Shown here: positions 42,626 to 51,179 of the stretch, piece by piece
How positions within the stretch are numbered: position 1 is the stretch's first letter
Layout: each line of letters starts with the position of its first letter
Origin: Verrucomicrobiales bacterium
Lineage (GTDB): Bacteria > Verrucomicrobiota > Verrucomicrobiia > Verrucomicrobiales > DEV007
Assembly: GCA_029213005.1 (NCBI GenBank)
Contig: JARGPI010000025.1
Location: 39,136-103,135 of the forward strand
Length of the DNA: 64,000 nt
Direction of reading: 5' to 3'
Made by a program: the position numbers and the translations under genes
Notes under the pieces: generated by a model
What the model was told of the DNA's origin: nothing
Databases searched by the model: none
The model's input: the letters and a program-made list of their open reading frames with translations, nothing else

Positions 42626-42967
42626 ATGTCCGACACCGATCTCGACGACCTCTTTGATGATGCCAATGGCGACCTTGCGATTGGCGATCTGGAGTCGGCC
42701 GTCGTGAAATACCGGAAGTGTGTCGAGCTCGATCCCGATTTTTTTGATGGCTGGCACGCCCTCGGGATGGCGCTGATGAAGACCGGAAACATCAAAGAAG
42801 CCATCGGAGCGGGGCTTCAGGCCACGACTCTGAAGCCCAACGATCTTCTCGCCTGGACCGCTCTCTCCCAGATGTACGTTCAGGATGGCCAAATCGGCGA
42901 AGCCGAGGATGCCAAAGGCAATGCGCGAATCCTATCCCTCGGTGGTAAAATCGTAAAAGACGCGTGA
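42626..42967 (+). CDS. Small TPR protein
   Basis: A 113-residue cytoplasmic protein of about three tetratricopeptide repeats: GDLESAVVKYRKCVELDPDF, FDGWHALGMALMKTGNIKEA and LAWTALSQMYVQDGQIGEAE. It likely mediates protein contacts. It starts 4 bases after the SurA/PpiD-like gene and so is probably co-expressed with it, although they sit on opposite sides of the membrane. Specific partner unknown. Confidence 0.85.
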   Translation: MSDTDLDDLFDDANGDLAIGDLESAVVKYRKCVELDPDFFDGWHALGMALMKTGNIKEAIGAGLQATTLKPNDLLAWTALSQMYVQDGQIGEAEDAKGNARILSLGGKIVKDA

Positions 42968-43047
42968 AGTAGGTCTCCCGCGGTAATTTTTTTCGGGGCC
43001 GGCCAGAGCGCCATATTGTGACTGAGGGGATGCAGTGGTCAATTTAT

Positions 43048-43093
43048 GGCGATACCGCAGCAATTGGTGCGATGCAGCCTGTGCGGTATCGCC
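43048..43093. promoter_or_regulatory. Perfect 12-base inverted repeat before truncated haemoglobin gene
   Basis: GGCGATACCGCA and TGCGGTATCGCC are perfect complements separated by 22 bases, ending 13 bases before the ATG at 43107. In RNA this would form a strong hairpin close to the ribosome site; in DNA it could be an operator. The longer open frame from 43035 reads through it, which argues for the later start. Confidence 0.6.
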
Positions 43094-43106
43094 GAAGTTC
43101 GGGGTG

Positions 43107-43490
43107 ATGAGCCTAGATACCAGCGACACGATCTACGAGAGAATCGGAGGAGAGAAAACAATCGATTCGATAATTGAATTGTTTTATCCGCGAATTACAG
43201 CCGATCCCGTTTTGAGTTCCTACTTCACGCATGCCAATGTCGGGAAGATCATGAGCATGCAGAAGCACTTCTTCACGGCTGCAACTGGCGGCCCGCTTAC
43301 CTATGGCGGGCGCCCCCTTGGAGAAGTCCACCATAAGCTGGGGATCAGTCGTTACGAATTTGATCTCTACGTTAGGCATCTCACCGAAACACTGATGGAG
43401 ATCGGCTTGTCGGAAGAAGATTGTAAGCAGGTCGTCGCGAGCATCAATATTTATGCTCCGGACATCACGACCGATATGGATGCTTTCTGA
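43107..43490 (+). CDS. Truncated haemoglobin, group I-like
   Basis: A 127-residue 2-on-2 globin. It has TIYERIGGEKTIDSIIELFY, the conserved PVLSSYFTH segment and MQKHFFTAATGGP. The proximal His is in LGEVHHKLGIS, and the Tyr/Phe of the B helix is at the FY pair. Such proteins bind O2 and NO and are thought to detoxify NO or reactive oxygen. The ATG at 43107 gives the usual N-terminus. Apparently monocistronic, with a strong hairpin directly upstream. Confidence 0.92.
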   Translation: MSLDTSDTIYERIGGEKTIDSIIELFYPRITADPVLSSYFTHANVGKIMSMQKHFFTAATGGPLTYGGRPLGEVHHKLGISRYEFDLYVRHLTETLMEIGLSEEDCKQVVASINIYAPDITTDMDAF

Positions 43491-43530
43491 AGGGCCTTAA
43501 TGACCGACAGAGAGATCTTTGGTTCAGTAT

Positions 43531-43620
43531 GACAGTTTTTGAAACTGTCTGATCAACCTTCGGACTCAATCCCGGTAGGTTCCCGAAGCCTGTGCTGACA
43601 GTTTCAAAAACTGTCCTACG
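43531..43620. repeat. Inverted pair of family 3 repeats
   Basis: GACAGTTTTTGAAACTGTCT (43531-43550) and its inverse TGACAGTTTCAAAAACTGTC followed by CTACG (43596-43620) flank 45 bases in the gap between the globin gene and ileS. Each copy is also a hairpin by itself. Confidence 0.8.
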
Positions 43621-43746
43621 TCAATTGAAGTAAACATTCATGGTTGGAGGCATTTTTCGGAGTGATCAACCACCCGCCAATCCCTCTTTGACCCTACCGC
43701 CCATCTGAGCTAGTTTCGCGCGCTTCGCAGATCGAAGCTTAATGCC

Positions 43747-46494
43747 ATGAGCAAAAAAGACGGTTCATCCAGTTACAAAGAGACACTGAACCTTCCCGAC
43801 ACGGATTTTCCGATGCGGGGAGACCTTGTGAAACGCGAACCTGCCCGCCTCGAGCAGTGGGAGAAGGACGATATCTACCGTCAGATTATCGACAAACGAA
43901 AGGCAGATGGCTGTGAGACTTACATGCTTCACGATGGCCCTCCCTTCGCTAACGGTGACGTCCACATGGGCACAGCCTTGAACAAAGTGCTCAAAGATCT
44001 GGTCCTGAAAAGCAAGTCGATGGCGGGATTTCACTGCCCTTACGTGCCGGGCTGGGATTGCCACGGTCTGCCGATCGAATTTAAAGTGGTCAAGGAAACC
44101 AAAGGCCTCAGCCCTGCCGAAATCCGGACGCAGGCGGAAAAATTTGCCCGGAAATACATCGATATTCAGCGGAAATCGTTCCGTCGTCTCGGTGTGTTTG
44201 GTGATTGGGAAAATCCTTATCTCACGCTCGCTCCTGAGTATGAGGCGGATATCGTGCGCGTTTTTGCGACGCTGGTCGACAAGGGGCTCGTTTATCAGAG
44301 TAAAAAGCCGGTTCAATGGAGTTACGGAGCTCAAACCGCGCTGGCTGAGGCAGAGGTCGAGTATGAGGATCGCAAAGATCCGGCGATTTTTGTGAAATTT
44401 CCGATCACGACGGGTGATCTCGCCGGGAAATCTTCGATGGTGATCTGGACGACTACTCCGTGGACGCTTCCGGCGAACCTCGGGATCGCACTGCATCCGC
44501 GCCTGACTTACGTTCAGGGCGAGTTTGTGAACGAGGAGAAGGATCGCAGCGAAAATCTCGTGGTGGTTCAGGATCTGGTGGAGAAATTCGGCGAGAAAAC
44601 CGGCTTTGTTCCGAAAGGGGATCTCAAGGAATTCAAAGGCGCTGATCTGGAAGGCGAAGAGGCTCAACACCCGTTTCTCGATCGCACGTCGAAGATCATC
44701 CTTGCTGACTTTGTCACTACCGAGACCGGTACCGGAGCGGTTCATATCGCTCCCGGACATGGTGCAGATGACTATGTTGCCGGTCAAAATAACAATCTCG
44801 GCCTGCTTTCGCCGGTCGATGATGAAGGGAAATTCACCGATGAAGTCGGTCTGGACGAGCTGGTTGGTGAGCACGTGTTTGACTGCAATGTGCCGATCAT
44901 CAAGATCCTCGCGAAGTCCGGCCATCTGATCGGGAAAGAGAATTATTCGCACAGCTACCCGCATTGCTGGCGTTCGAAAACACCGATCATCTTCCGCTCG
45001 GTTCCTCAGTTTTTCATCCGGATCGATGATTTGCGCGAAAAGGCGCTGCAGGAGATCGACGATGTGACCTGGCTTCCTCACTGGGGCAGAAACCGGATCT
45101 ACGGAACCGTGGAATCCCGCCCCGACTGGTGTATCTCGCGCCAGCGGACCTGGGGTGTGCCGCTTCCGGTCTTTTTTGATTCGGATGACAAACCAATGAT
45201 CGATGCGGATCTCGCTCGCAAGGTCGCTGACCTGATCGAAGAGGGCGGGACCAACCTCTGGTTCGAAAAAGGTGATGACTGGTGGGCGGAAAGCGTCGGT
45301 TTACCGAAAGGGACGAAACGCTGCCAGGATACGCTCGATGTCTGGATCGATTCCGGTTCGAGTCATGTTGCGGTGATGGATCGCCATCCGGAATTGCACG
45401 CTCCGGCCGACCTCTATCTGGAAGCGACGGATCAGCACCGGGGGTGGTTTCAGAGCTCTCTGATGCTGAGCACCGCGGTTCGTGGCAGCGCGCCTTACAA
45501 GACAGTGATGACTCACGGTTTTGTGGTCGATAAAGACAAGAAGAAGATTTCCAAATCTGACGCCGCTAAATCCGGAAAACCGACTGATGCCGCTCACTTT
45601 TACAACAAGTATGGCGCCGATATCCTGCGTCTCTGGGTGAGCAGCGTGGACTGGCAGAATGAGGTGCCTTTCGGCGAAGATCTCTTTAAACAAACCGCCG
45701 AACCATATCGCCGCTTCCGGAATATCCTCCGGATTTTGTTGGCGAACTTGAATGACTTTGATGCGGAGAAAGACGCGGTCGGGGCGGATCAGTTCACCAC
45801 GATCGACAGCTGGATCATGGAGCGCCTTCAGGCCGTGATCAAAGACTGTCGCGAGGCCTATGCCGAGTTCGAATTCCGGAAGGTTTTCAACACCCTGAAC
45901 CAGTTCTGCGCCAATGATTTGAGTGCTTTTTACGTCGATATCACCAAAGACCGGATGTATTGCGACGCGACCGATTCGCCGCGCCGTCGTGCCACTCAAA
46001 CGGTGATGCACTCGGTCTTTGAATCGATGGTAAAGTTACTGGCTCCAATCCTTGCCTACACCGCAGAGGAAGCCTGGGAATTCTCCGGTCATAAAACGAG
46101 TGTTCACCTCGAGTCATTTCCCGAAGTGAACCCCGATTTTGCCGGGACTGAAGCGACGGAGAAAATCGCCACGCTGACCGAGCTGCGCGATTTGGCTCAG
46201 GTTCAGGTCGATGCCGCGATCAAAGCGGAGCAGTTCAAAAAGCGTGAGCGCAGTGCGGTTGCCTTTGATCTGCCGGAGAAACATCTCGCCCGCGATTTGA
46301 TTGAGAATCACCTCGAAGACGTTCTCGAATTCCTCATGGTCTCGACCGTCTCATTGAACGATGGCACCTCCAGCGAAGCAAAAGCAGTCGTCAAAGAAAC
46401 GGCGCTGCCGGAGTGTCCGCGCTGCCGCCGGTCTATCCAGATTGCTCCGGATCACGATGAGTGCTGCGAGCGTTGTGCTGAGGTTGTGGGGTAG
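43747..46494 (+). CDS. ileS: Isoleucyl-tRNA synthetase
   Basis: A 915-residue class Ia synthetase. It has the HIGH motif in GPPFANGDVHMGTALNK, the editing (CP1) domain with IWTTTPWTLPANLGIAL and GTGAVHIAPGHGADDY, WDCHGLP, and the KMSKS-type motif KKISKSDAAKSG. The C-terminal zinc finger is CPRCRR ... CCERCAE. The zinc finger and length place it with bacterial-type IleRS. It charges tRNA-Ile. lspA lies downstream on the same strand, a frequent neighbour of ileS in bacteria. Confidence 0.97.
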   Translation: MSKKDGSSSYKETLNLPDTDFPMRGDLVKREPARLEQWEKDDIYRQIIDKRKADGCETYMLHDGPPFANGDVHMGTALNKVLKDLVLKSKSMAGFHCPYVPGWDCHGLPIEFKVVKETKGLSPAEIRTQAEKFARKYIDIQRKSFRRLGVFGDWENPYLTLAPEYEADIVRVFATLVDKGLVYQSKKPVQWSYGAQTALAEAEVEYEDRKDPAIFVKFPITTGDLAGKSSMVIWTTTPWTLPANLGIALHPRLTYVQGEFVNEEKDRSENLVVVQDLVEKFGEKTGFVPKGDLKEFKGADLEGEEAQHPFLDRTSKIILADFVTTETGTGAVHIAPGHGADDYVAGQNNNLGLLSPVDDEGKFTDEVGLDELVGEHVFDCNVPIIKILAKSGHLIGKENYSHSYPHCWRSKTPIIFRSVPQFFIRIDDLREKALQEIDDVTWLPHWGRNRIYGTVESRPDWCISRQRTWGVPLPVFFDSDDKPMIDADLARKVADLIEEGGTNLWFEKGDDWWAESVGLPKGTKRCQDTLDVWIDSGSSHVAVMDRHPELHAPADLYLEATDQHRGWFQSSLMLSTAVRGSAPYKTVMTHGFVVDKDKKKISKSDAAKSGKPTDAAHFYNKYGADILRLWVSSVDWQNEVPFGEDLFKQTAEPYRRFRNILRILLANLNDFDAEKDAVGADQFTTIDSWIMERLQAVIKDCREAYAEFEFRKVFNTLNQFCANDLSAFYVDITKDRMYCDATDSPRRRATQTVMHSVFESMVKLLAPILAYTAEEAWEFSGHKTSVHLESFPEVNPDFAGTEATEKIATLTELRDLAQVQVDAAIKAEQFKKRERSAVAFDLPEKHLARDLIENHLEDVLEFLMVSTVSLNDGTSSEAKAVVKETALPECPRCRRSIQIAPDHDECCERCAEVVG

Positions 46495-46657
46495 ATCAAT
46501 GGGCTGGGAAACGTCAGATAGAGTTGCTTTTCCCCGTGATGCGGACACTCATGTCCGCAGATCCCGGATTTTTAACCATCAAAAACTTAGAGAACTGCGA
46601 ACCAGAGTGTTCGCAGCCCACTCACCGATAAAACCGTGCCGTATCTTATCGGCATTC

Positions 46658-46696
46658 GACTGTACCCTGTACACTCCGGGACTGTACAGGGTACAA
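46658..46696. repeat. Interspersed palindromic repeat, family 1
   Basis: GACTGTACCCTGTACA and GACTGTACAGGGTACAA arms. It lies in the ileS-lspA gap and inside a longer open frame leading to lspA, which therefore cannot be the real start of that gene. Confidence 0.9.
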
Positions 46697-46713
46697 TTTA
46701 TAACGACTTCCGT

Positions 46714-47244
46714 ATGAAATATATATTCGGTATTACGATTCCTTTGTTTATTCTCGATCAGGTTACCAAATACTTGATCCTGCAACGATTTCCGAAACCT
46801 CCGGGTTTTAATGAACCGATTGAAGTGATTCCGGATTTTTTCTGGCTGACCCGGGTTCATAATACTGGTATGGCTTTCGGCCTCCTCAACGGGAACCCCT
46901 ATGCGAACTATATATTCGGGGTGATCGGTTTGATTGCGCTCACGATCATCGTGGTGTTGTGGCGAAAAAATACGTTTCCGGATCCGTTAACAAAGGTCGC
47001 GGTAGCACTGCTAGTCTCGGGGATCTTCGGGAATCTTACGGACCGAATTATTCCGGGGCGCGGGTATGTCGTTGATTTTCTGGATTTTAAGCTGCCGCTT
47101 TGGCATTTGATTGATGAGAGTGGGCACTTCCCTTCATTTAATGTTGCGGATTCCTGTATCTGTATCGCAGCGGGTTTGATGGTGTTCAGTGCGATTCAGG
47201 GAATACGGGAGGAAGCGGCAGAGAAAAAGGCAAAAGCGGCATGA
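46714..47244 (+). CDS. lspA: Lipoprotein signal peptidase
   Basis: A 176-residue, four-helix inner-membrane aspartic protease. Motifs are LDQVTKYLI, VHNTGMAFGLL, GNLTDRI, YVVDFLDF (catalytic Asp) and FNVADSCICIAAG (second catalytic Asp). It removes signal peptides from prolipoproteins after lipidation. The ATG at 46714 (MKYIFGITIPLFILDQ) is the family start. Its stop overlaps the rhodanese gene start (ATGA at 47241-47244). Probably transcribed with ileS despite the repeat between them. Confidence 0.95.
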   Translation: MKYIFGITIPLFILDQVTKYLILQRFPKPPGFNEPIEVIPDFFWLTRVHNTGMAFGLLNGNPYANYIFGVIGLIALTIIVVLWRKNTFPDPLTKVAVALLVSGIFGNLTDRIIPGRGYVVDFLDFKLPLWHLIDESGHFPSFNVADSCICIAAGLMVFSAIQGIREEAAEKKAKAA

Positions 47245-47813
47245 TCTCGACGAAGTTCAAGGTTTTCCTCGGACTGATCCTTGCTACGGGATTGATCGCT
47301 CTCTGGGCGACGAATCGCTGGTACCAACGCCTCGATAACTATACTTCTCTGGAGAATTACGGGGGGTATCTGAAAAAGGAATTTCCCGAGGTGGAACATA
47401 TCTCTACTGACTCGCTGAGTGTGATGGTGAAATCCCGCGATGCCGGGGTGTCGCCTCTCATTTTGGTCGATTCCCGCGAGCCGGAGGAATTTCAGGTCAG
47501 CCACATTCCCGGGGCGGTGAATTTACAATCGGCTGGGAAAGTTGCGGAATACCTCGGTGAAAATGGACCGGCATCGGTCGTGGTTTACTGCTCGGTTGGC
47601 TATCGTTCCGCAACGCTTGCCAAGGAATTGAAAGCATCGGGAATCGAGGCGAAAAATGTAGTGGGATCGATTTTTTCCTGGGCGAACGAGGATCGTCCTC
47701 TCGTTGATTCAGAAGGGAACCTGACGGAAAAGGTTCATCCTTATAATCAGTTCTGGCAGCGACACCTCGAGGAGGGGAAGGCGATCGAGCTGGAAGAGGA
47801 AGAGGGGGACTGA
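47241..47813 (+). CDS. Membrane-anchored rhodanese-like protein
   Basis: A 190-residue protein with one N-terminal helix (about 6-24) that acts as anchor or signal. The rhodanese domain has LILVDSREPEEFQVSHIPGA and the active-site loop VVYCSVGYRSATLAKEL with the catalytic Cys. The tail is acidic (ELEEEEGD). It probably moves sulfur or works as a periplasmic thiol enzyme. Coupled to lspA through a 4-base overlap. Confidence 0.9.
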   Translation: MISTKFKVFLGLILATGLIALWATNRWYQRLDNYTSLENYGGYLKKEFPEVEHISTDSLSVMVKSRDAGVSPLILVDSREPEEFQVSHIPGAVNLQSAGKVAEYLGENGPASVVVYCSVGYRSATLAKELKASGIEAKNVVGSIFSWANEDRPLVDSEGNLTEKVHPYNQFWQRHLEEGKAIELEEEEGD

Positions 47814-47815
47814 GC

Positions 47816-48454
47816 TCACTGCATCGCGATCTTCACATCGGGACGGGTCGCGAGTGATTTGGTGAAGCCGCGGCCCAGTTCGCATTGGTCAAAAGTGATG
47901 CCCTGGAGATTGAGCAGTCCGGTTTCCAGCTCCGGAACCGGGTTTTCGATAATGGCATTGGCCAGATAAATCTCTTCGAGGTTAGGCAGCCCTTTGCAGA
48001 TTTTTCGCAATCCGTTTTCATCGACATTGCCCTGGAGGTGGAGAATCCGAAGGTTGGGCGCTTTTCTGACGATGTGATCGATTGCCTGATTGGCGTGTTC
48101 CCCGGCCTGAATATCCAGAAAATTGATAAGCTCCATCCCTTTGAGAGATTTGATTTCCTGATCGGTAATAACCGGGTGGAGGCTCCTCACTACGATGCTG
48201 GAAGTGCCGGCTTCACAATACTGGAGAAGAAATTTCTTCGGGCCCGCCGGAATCGGGCACGAATCAATGAAGGAAGTCCACTGTCGATAGCCGGGCGAGG
48301 CGACGGTTTCGTCAGCGTAGACGATTAACCCCGGAGTCGTGCTGAGGCCTCTCAGCATCAGGGTGCGGGGCAGGCCGGAGGCAAACCAGATCGAGAGCAC
48401 CAGCACCCCGATGGCGATAGCGCTTCCCGCCAACTTTCGTGTCATAACTTTCAT
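47816..48454 (-). CDS. Membrane-anchored leucine-rich-repeat-like protein
   Basis: A 212-residue protein with one N-terminal helix (about 6-27) and a C-terminal series of irregular leucine-rich repeats (LKGMELINFLDIQAG, APNLRILHLQGNVDENGL, LPNLEEIYLANAII). The first 100 mature residues are unassigned and contain four Cys-spaced stretches (DSCPIPAG, QYCEAG). The ATG at 48454 was chosen because a membrane helix follows at once. It converges with the rhodanese gene. A protein-binding role is likely; partner unknown. Confidence 0.7.
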   Translation of the reverse strand: MKVMTRKLAGSAIAIGVLVLSIWFASGLPRTLMLRGLSTTPGLIVYADETVASPGYRQWTSFIDSCPIPAGPKKFLLQYCEAGTSSIVVRSLHPVITDQEIKSLKGMELINFLDIQAGEHANQAIDHIVRKAPNLRILHLQGNVDENGLRKICKGLPNLEEIYLANAIIENPVPELETGLLNLQGITFDQCELGRGFTKSLATRPDVKIAMQ

Positions 48455-48544
48455 CTTGGTTTCCACGTGATTATACCACCGAAATTTGACGTTTGAGAAG
48501 CGGCGACTTGCACAGAAGGGAAAGAACGTCTTGAGTAGCTTCGT

Positions 48545-49309
48545 ATGGCAATACCGCGAAGGGAAGACGGAGATTTTATCGAGGGCATCTACAATTGGTG
48601 CGACCGTTGGTGCGAGAGATGTTCGATGACGACGAAATGTCGTCAATATGCCATGGATTGCACCAGAGATGCCTTCAATGCTGATGGCAGTAGGGACGGC
48701 GACAACACAGAGTTTATGGAATCTCTGATGTGTGCCGCCGGTGAGTTTGAGAATCAGGCCGAGCTCGAGGAAAACGCTGAGTTCGAGAATGGTTTCGATG
48801 AGGTGGACTCCGATCTGGATCCCACCGATTCAGAGTTCAATGAGTTCGATATGGATGCCTATATGGCTGAAAGAGAGCGTATTGAGCGTGCCACCAGCGA
48901 GACGGTATGCGTCAAAGCCGCCGATCATTACATGATGGAGGGCGGTCGCTGGCTCGAGGAATGGGATATTCTCGTCGAACAATTGGCGGAAGACAGCGAC
49001 GAAATCAGCGATGCGCTGGAAGTGGTGAGCTGGTACCTTTTTCAACTCACGGTGAAGCTGCGGCGGGCGGTGAGCGGCAAAATCGAGGCGGAATACGATT
49101 ATATGGACGATGTTTACGGCTCTGCCAAAGTCGTTCTGATCGGCGCGGATCGCAGCCTGGATGCCTGGCTGAAGATCCAGCGGGCGCTCCCTGCAGGCCA
49201 GAGGGATTCGCTCGACAACGTGATCGATATTTTAAGAGATATGATCGCTTTTACTGAAGCGGAGATTCCCGAGGCACGGCCTTTCAAGCGTCCCGGTTTT
49301 GACGATTAA
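48545..49309 (+). CDS. Cys-rich N-terminus protein, unknown function
   Basis: A 254-residue soluble protein. The N-terminal 40 residues hold six Cys (YNWCDRWCERCSMTTKCRQY and two more residues to Cys39), a likely metal site. An acidic, Asp/Glu-rich middle (about 62-110) and a helical C-terminal part follow (WYLFQLTVKLRRAVSGKIEA). No known family is recognised, although W-C-E-R-C starts recall small conserved proteins in Bacteroidetes. Divergent from the LRR-like gene; its stop overlaps that of the convergent DUF3592 gene. Confidence 0.7.
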   Translation: MAIPRREDGDFIEGIYNWCDRWCERCSMTTKCRQYAMDCTRDAFNADGSRDGDNTEFMESLMCAAGEFENQAELEENAEFENGFDEVDSDLDPTDSEFNEFDMDAYMAERERIERATSETVCVKAADHYMMEGGRWLEEWDILVEQLAEDSDEISDALEVVSWYLFQLTVKLRRAVSGKIEAEYDYMDDVYGSAKVVLIGADRSLDAWLKIQRALPAGQRDSLDNVIDILRDMIAFTEAEIPEARPFKRPGFDD

Positions 49310-49788
49310 GCGGCTTTTTTCCGTGATTTTGTCGGTCTCAGAAGTGCCACGAGTCCAAATCCAGTCAGCGCGATCCCCACGGTGGGCAGGATCCACGCTT
49401 TCGAGGTCATCCCCGGTTCGAGAACGGACTGGCGGGGCCGCGCCGGATTCACATTTACGGTGACCGCCTTCCCGACCGGATATTGGGATTGGATCTTTGC
49501 CGCGGGGCCTTTGGTGAAGAAGGAACTGTCGCCAAACGCGATCTTTTCGCTTTCATAGCGGTTCCCGTCGACTTCGAACTCATAAGTGATCTCCGGCTTA
49601 TACAGCATGCGTCGAACACCCGATTGGTTAGCGTTTTGCCGGACGCGTTTTTTCACTTCGGAACTGATGATTTCCCCATCTGTCTGCGGCCACTTAAGGC
49701 TCGCCTTTGCGTCCATCATCTCCATGACGCTCCAGAAAATCAGGGCGATACCGCCGACGAGGCATAAAAAAGGGAAAATCCGTCTCAT
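49306..49788 (-). CDS. DUF3592 membrane protein
   Basis: A 160-residue protein with two membrane helices (about 5-23 and 133-152) and a beta-rich loop between them: WPQTDGEIISSEVKKR, the YKPEITYEFEVDGNRYESE strand pair and YPVGKAVTVNVNPARP. This is the usual DUF3592 layout. Function unknown; the domain is thought to sit on the outer face of the membrane. Its stop overlaps that of the Cys-rich gene on the other strand. Confidence 0.85.
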   Translation of the reverse strand: MRRIFPFLCLVGGIALIFWSVMEMMDAKASLKWPQTDGEIISSEVKKRVRQNANQSGVRRMLYKPEITYEFEVDGNRYESEKIAFGDSSFFTKGPAAKIQSQYPVGKAVTVNVNPARPRQSVLEPGMTSKAWILPTVGIALTGFGLVALLRPTKSRKKAA

Positions 49789-49890
49789 GGATTTGTTAAC
49801 GTGACGAAAGCAGTTTTTCTTGGCGGCGCGAATGAGAGGGGCGCAAGTAATAGCCTGAAAGTTCAGCGGGATGGGTTTAGCTTCCGCACC

Positions 49891-51051
49891 ATGAGATCGA
49901 GCCTCGCCATTCTGAGTTTGTCTTTTGTCCTTTCATCCGCATTTTCCGCTCCGGAATTCGAGCGACAAGTCATTGATGAGACTGTGTTAGTCGGCTACGG
50001 ATTGGCCATTGGCGATGTGGATGGAGATGGGAAGCCGGACATCCTCCTCGCTGATAAACGTCACTTTTCCTGGTATAAAAATCCCGGTTGGGAGGAGACC
50101 GTGATGCTGCGGAATCTCACGCTGCGGGACAATGTCTGTATCGCAGCGGAGGACATCAATGGTGATGGTCAGGTCGAGGTCGCTGTCGGGGCCCGCTGGA
50201 ATCCGGGCAATACCGTGGAGCGAATGGCTTCCGGGTCTGTGCATTTTCTGGATCGTCCCGAAGATCTCACCAAGCCATGGACTGCAGTCGAGTTGTTCCA
50301 CGATCCCACCGTTCACCGGATGCGCTGGGTGCCGGGTGCGGATGGCAAATTTCGACTGGTTGTGCTACCGCTCCACGGAATTGGAAACAAAAAAGGCGAG
50401 GGGGAGAACGGCGTCAATGTCCGGGTCTACGAACCAGATTTGAGATGGCTGGGTCAAAAGCGGGCCTGGTCACATCGGGTGATTGATAAAAGCCTCCATG
50501 TCACTCACAACTTCGACAACATTCGCGGGGATCTCTATATCGGTGGGGCCGAAGGGATCGTCCGGCGTTACGTGGAGAGCGCCGAAGAGGGGGATGCCCG
50601 GATTATTACGCCTGAAAACTCCGAGCCACCGACTCGCGGGGTTGGTGAAGTGAGAAAAGGGAAAGATTTTATCGCCGCCATCGAGCCGCTCCACGGGAAT
50701 GATCTCGTCGTTTACACCGAAAAAGAGGGCGAGCAGAACAAATGGACCCGGACGCTGCTTACCGATCAACTGAACGAGGGGCATGCCCTTGCCATTGTCG
50801 ATTTGTTTGGCGATGAAAACGAGGAGATCGTGGTGGGCTCCCGGAAGCCGAACGAAGCGGGTGAAATGGGGATTCAGATCTATTCAAAAAACCAGGAGGG
50901 AGCCTGGGAAAGCTCCTGGGTTGATAAGAATTTAATCGCCGTGGAAGACTTGAAAGTGGCCGATTTGGATGGAGACGGGAAACAGGATTTGATCGCCTCG
51001 GGGCGTTCCACCTTGAATCTTGTCATTTATTGGAACCGATCAGGGAAGTAA
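49891..51051 (+). CDS. Secreted FG-GAP/VCBS repeat protein
   Basis: A 386-residue exported protein (signal peptide about 1-19). It has calcium-binding FG-GAP-like repeats: LAIGDVDGDGKPDILLAD, AAEDINGDGQVEVAVGA, IVDLFGDENEEIVVGS and VADLDGDGKQDLIASG, which would form a seven-blade propeller. No catalytic domain is seen. The ATG at 49891 gives a signal peptide, unlike the frame start at 49801. Such proteins are common in Planctomycetes and Verrucomicrobia; binding of carbohydrate or protein outside the cell is likely. Confidence 0.85.
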   Translation: MRSSLAILSLSFVLSSAFSAPEFERQVIDETVLVGYGLAIGDVDGDGKPDILLADKRHFSWYKNPGWEETVMLRNLTLRDNVCIAAEDINGDGQVEVAVGARWNPGNTVERMASGSVHFLDRPEDLTKPWTAVELFHDPTVHRMRWVPGADGKFRLVVLPLHGIGNKKGEGENGVNVRVYEPDLRWLGQKRAWSHRVIDKSLHVTHNFDNIRGDLYIGGAEGIVRRYVESAEEGDARIITPENSEPPTRGVGEVRKGKDFIAAIEPLHGNDLVVYTEKEGEQNKWTRTLLTDQLNEGHALAIVDLFGDENEEIVVGSRKPNEAGEMGIQIYSKNQEGAWESSWVDKNLIAVEDLKVADLDGDGKQDLIASGRSTLNLVIYWNRSGK

Positions 51052-51067
51052 GGGCGTTGGCTAATTC

Positions 51068-51091
51068 GTAGAGGGATCCGTGAGGATTTCT
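51068..51091. repeat. Interspersed repeat, family 2
   Basis: GTAGAGGGATCCGTGAGGAT then TTCT, a diverged copy of the element at 32745-32785, between the FG-GAP gene and the hydrolase gene. Confidence 0.7.
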
Positions 51092-51179
51092 CCCGGTGCC
51101 CGATGTCATACAATCCGCCTTCGCGAAGGATTTAAGGGTTAAGAGGTTGACCTCTTTGGAATGCAGTGAAAAATACAGA

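Noticed and set aside
43765..45081. A 438-codon open frame antisense to ileS
   Set aside because: It lies fully inside ileS, has no family-like sequence and is of the kind common opposite GC-rich, strongly codon-biased genes.
46636..46713. Longer N-terminus for lspA
   Set aside because: It would translate a family 1 palindromic repeat and precedes the conserved first membrane helix.
51096..51179. GTG start for the hydrolase-TPR gene
   Set aside because: The GTG is 5 bases from a repeat unit and adds 28 residues with no family support; the first ATG at 51180 is preferred, although not proven.
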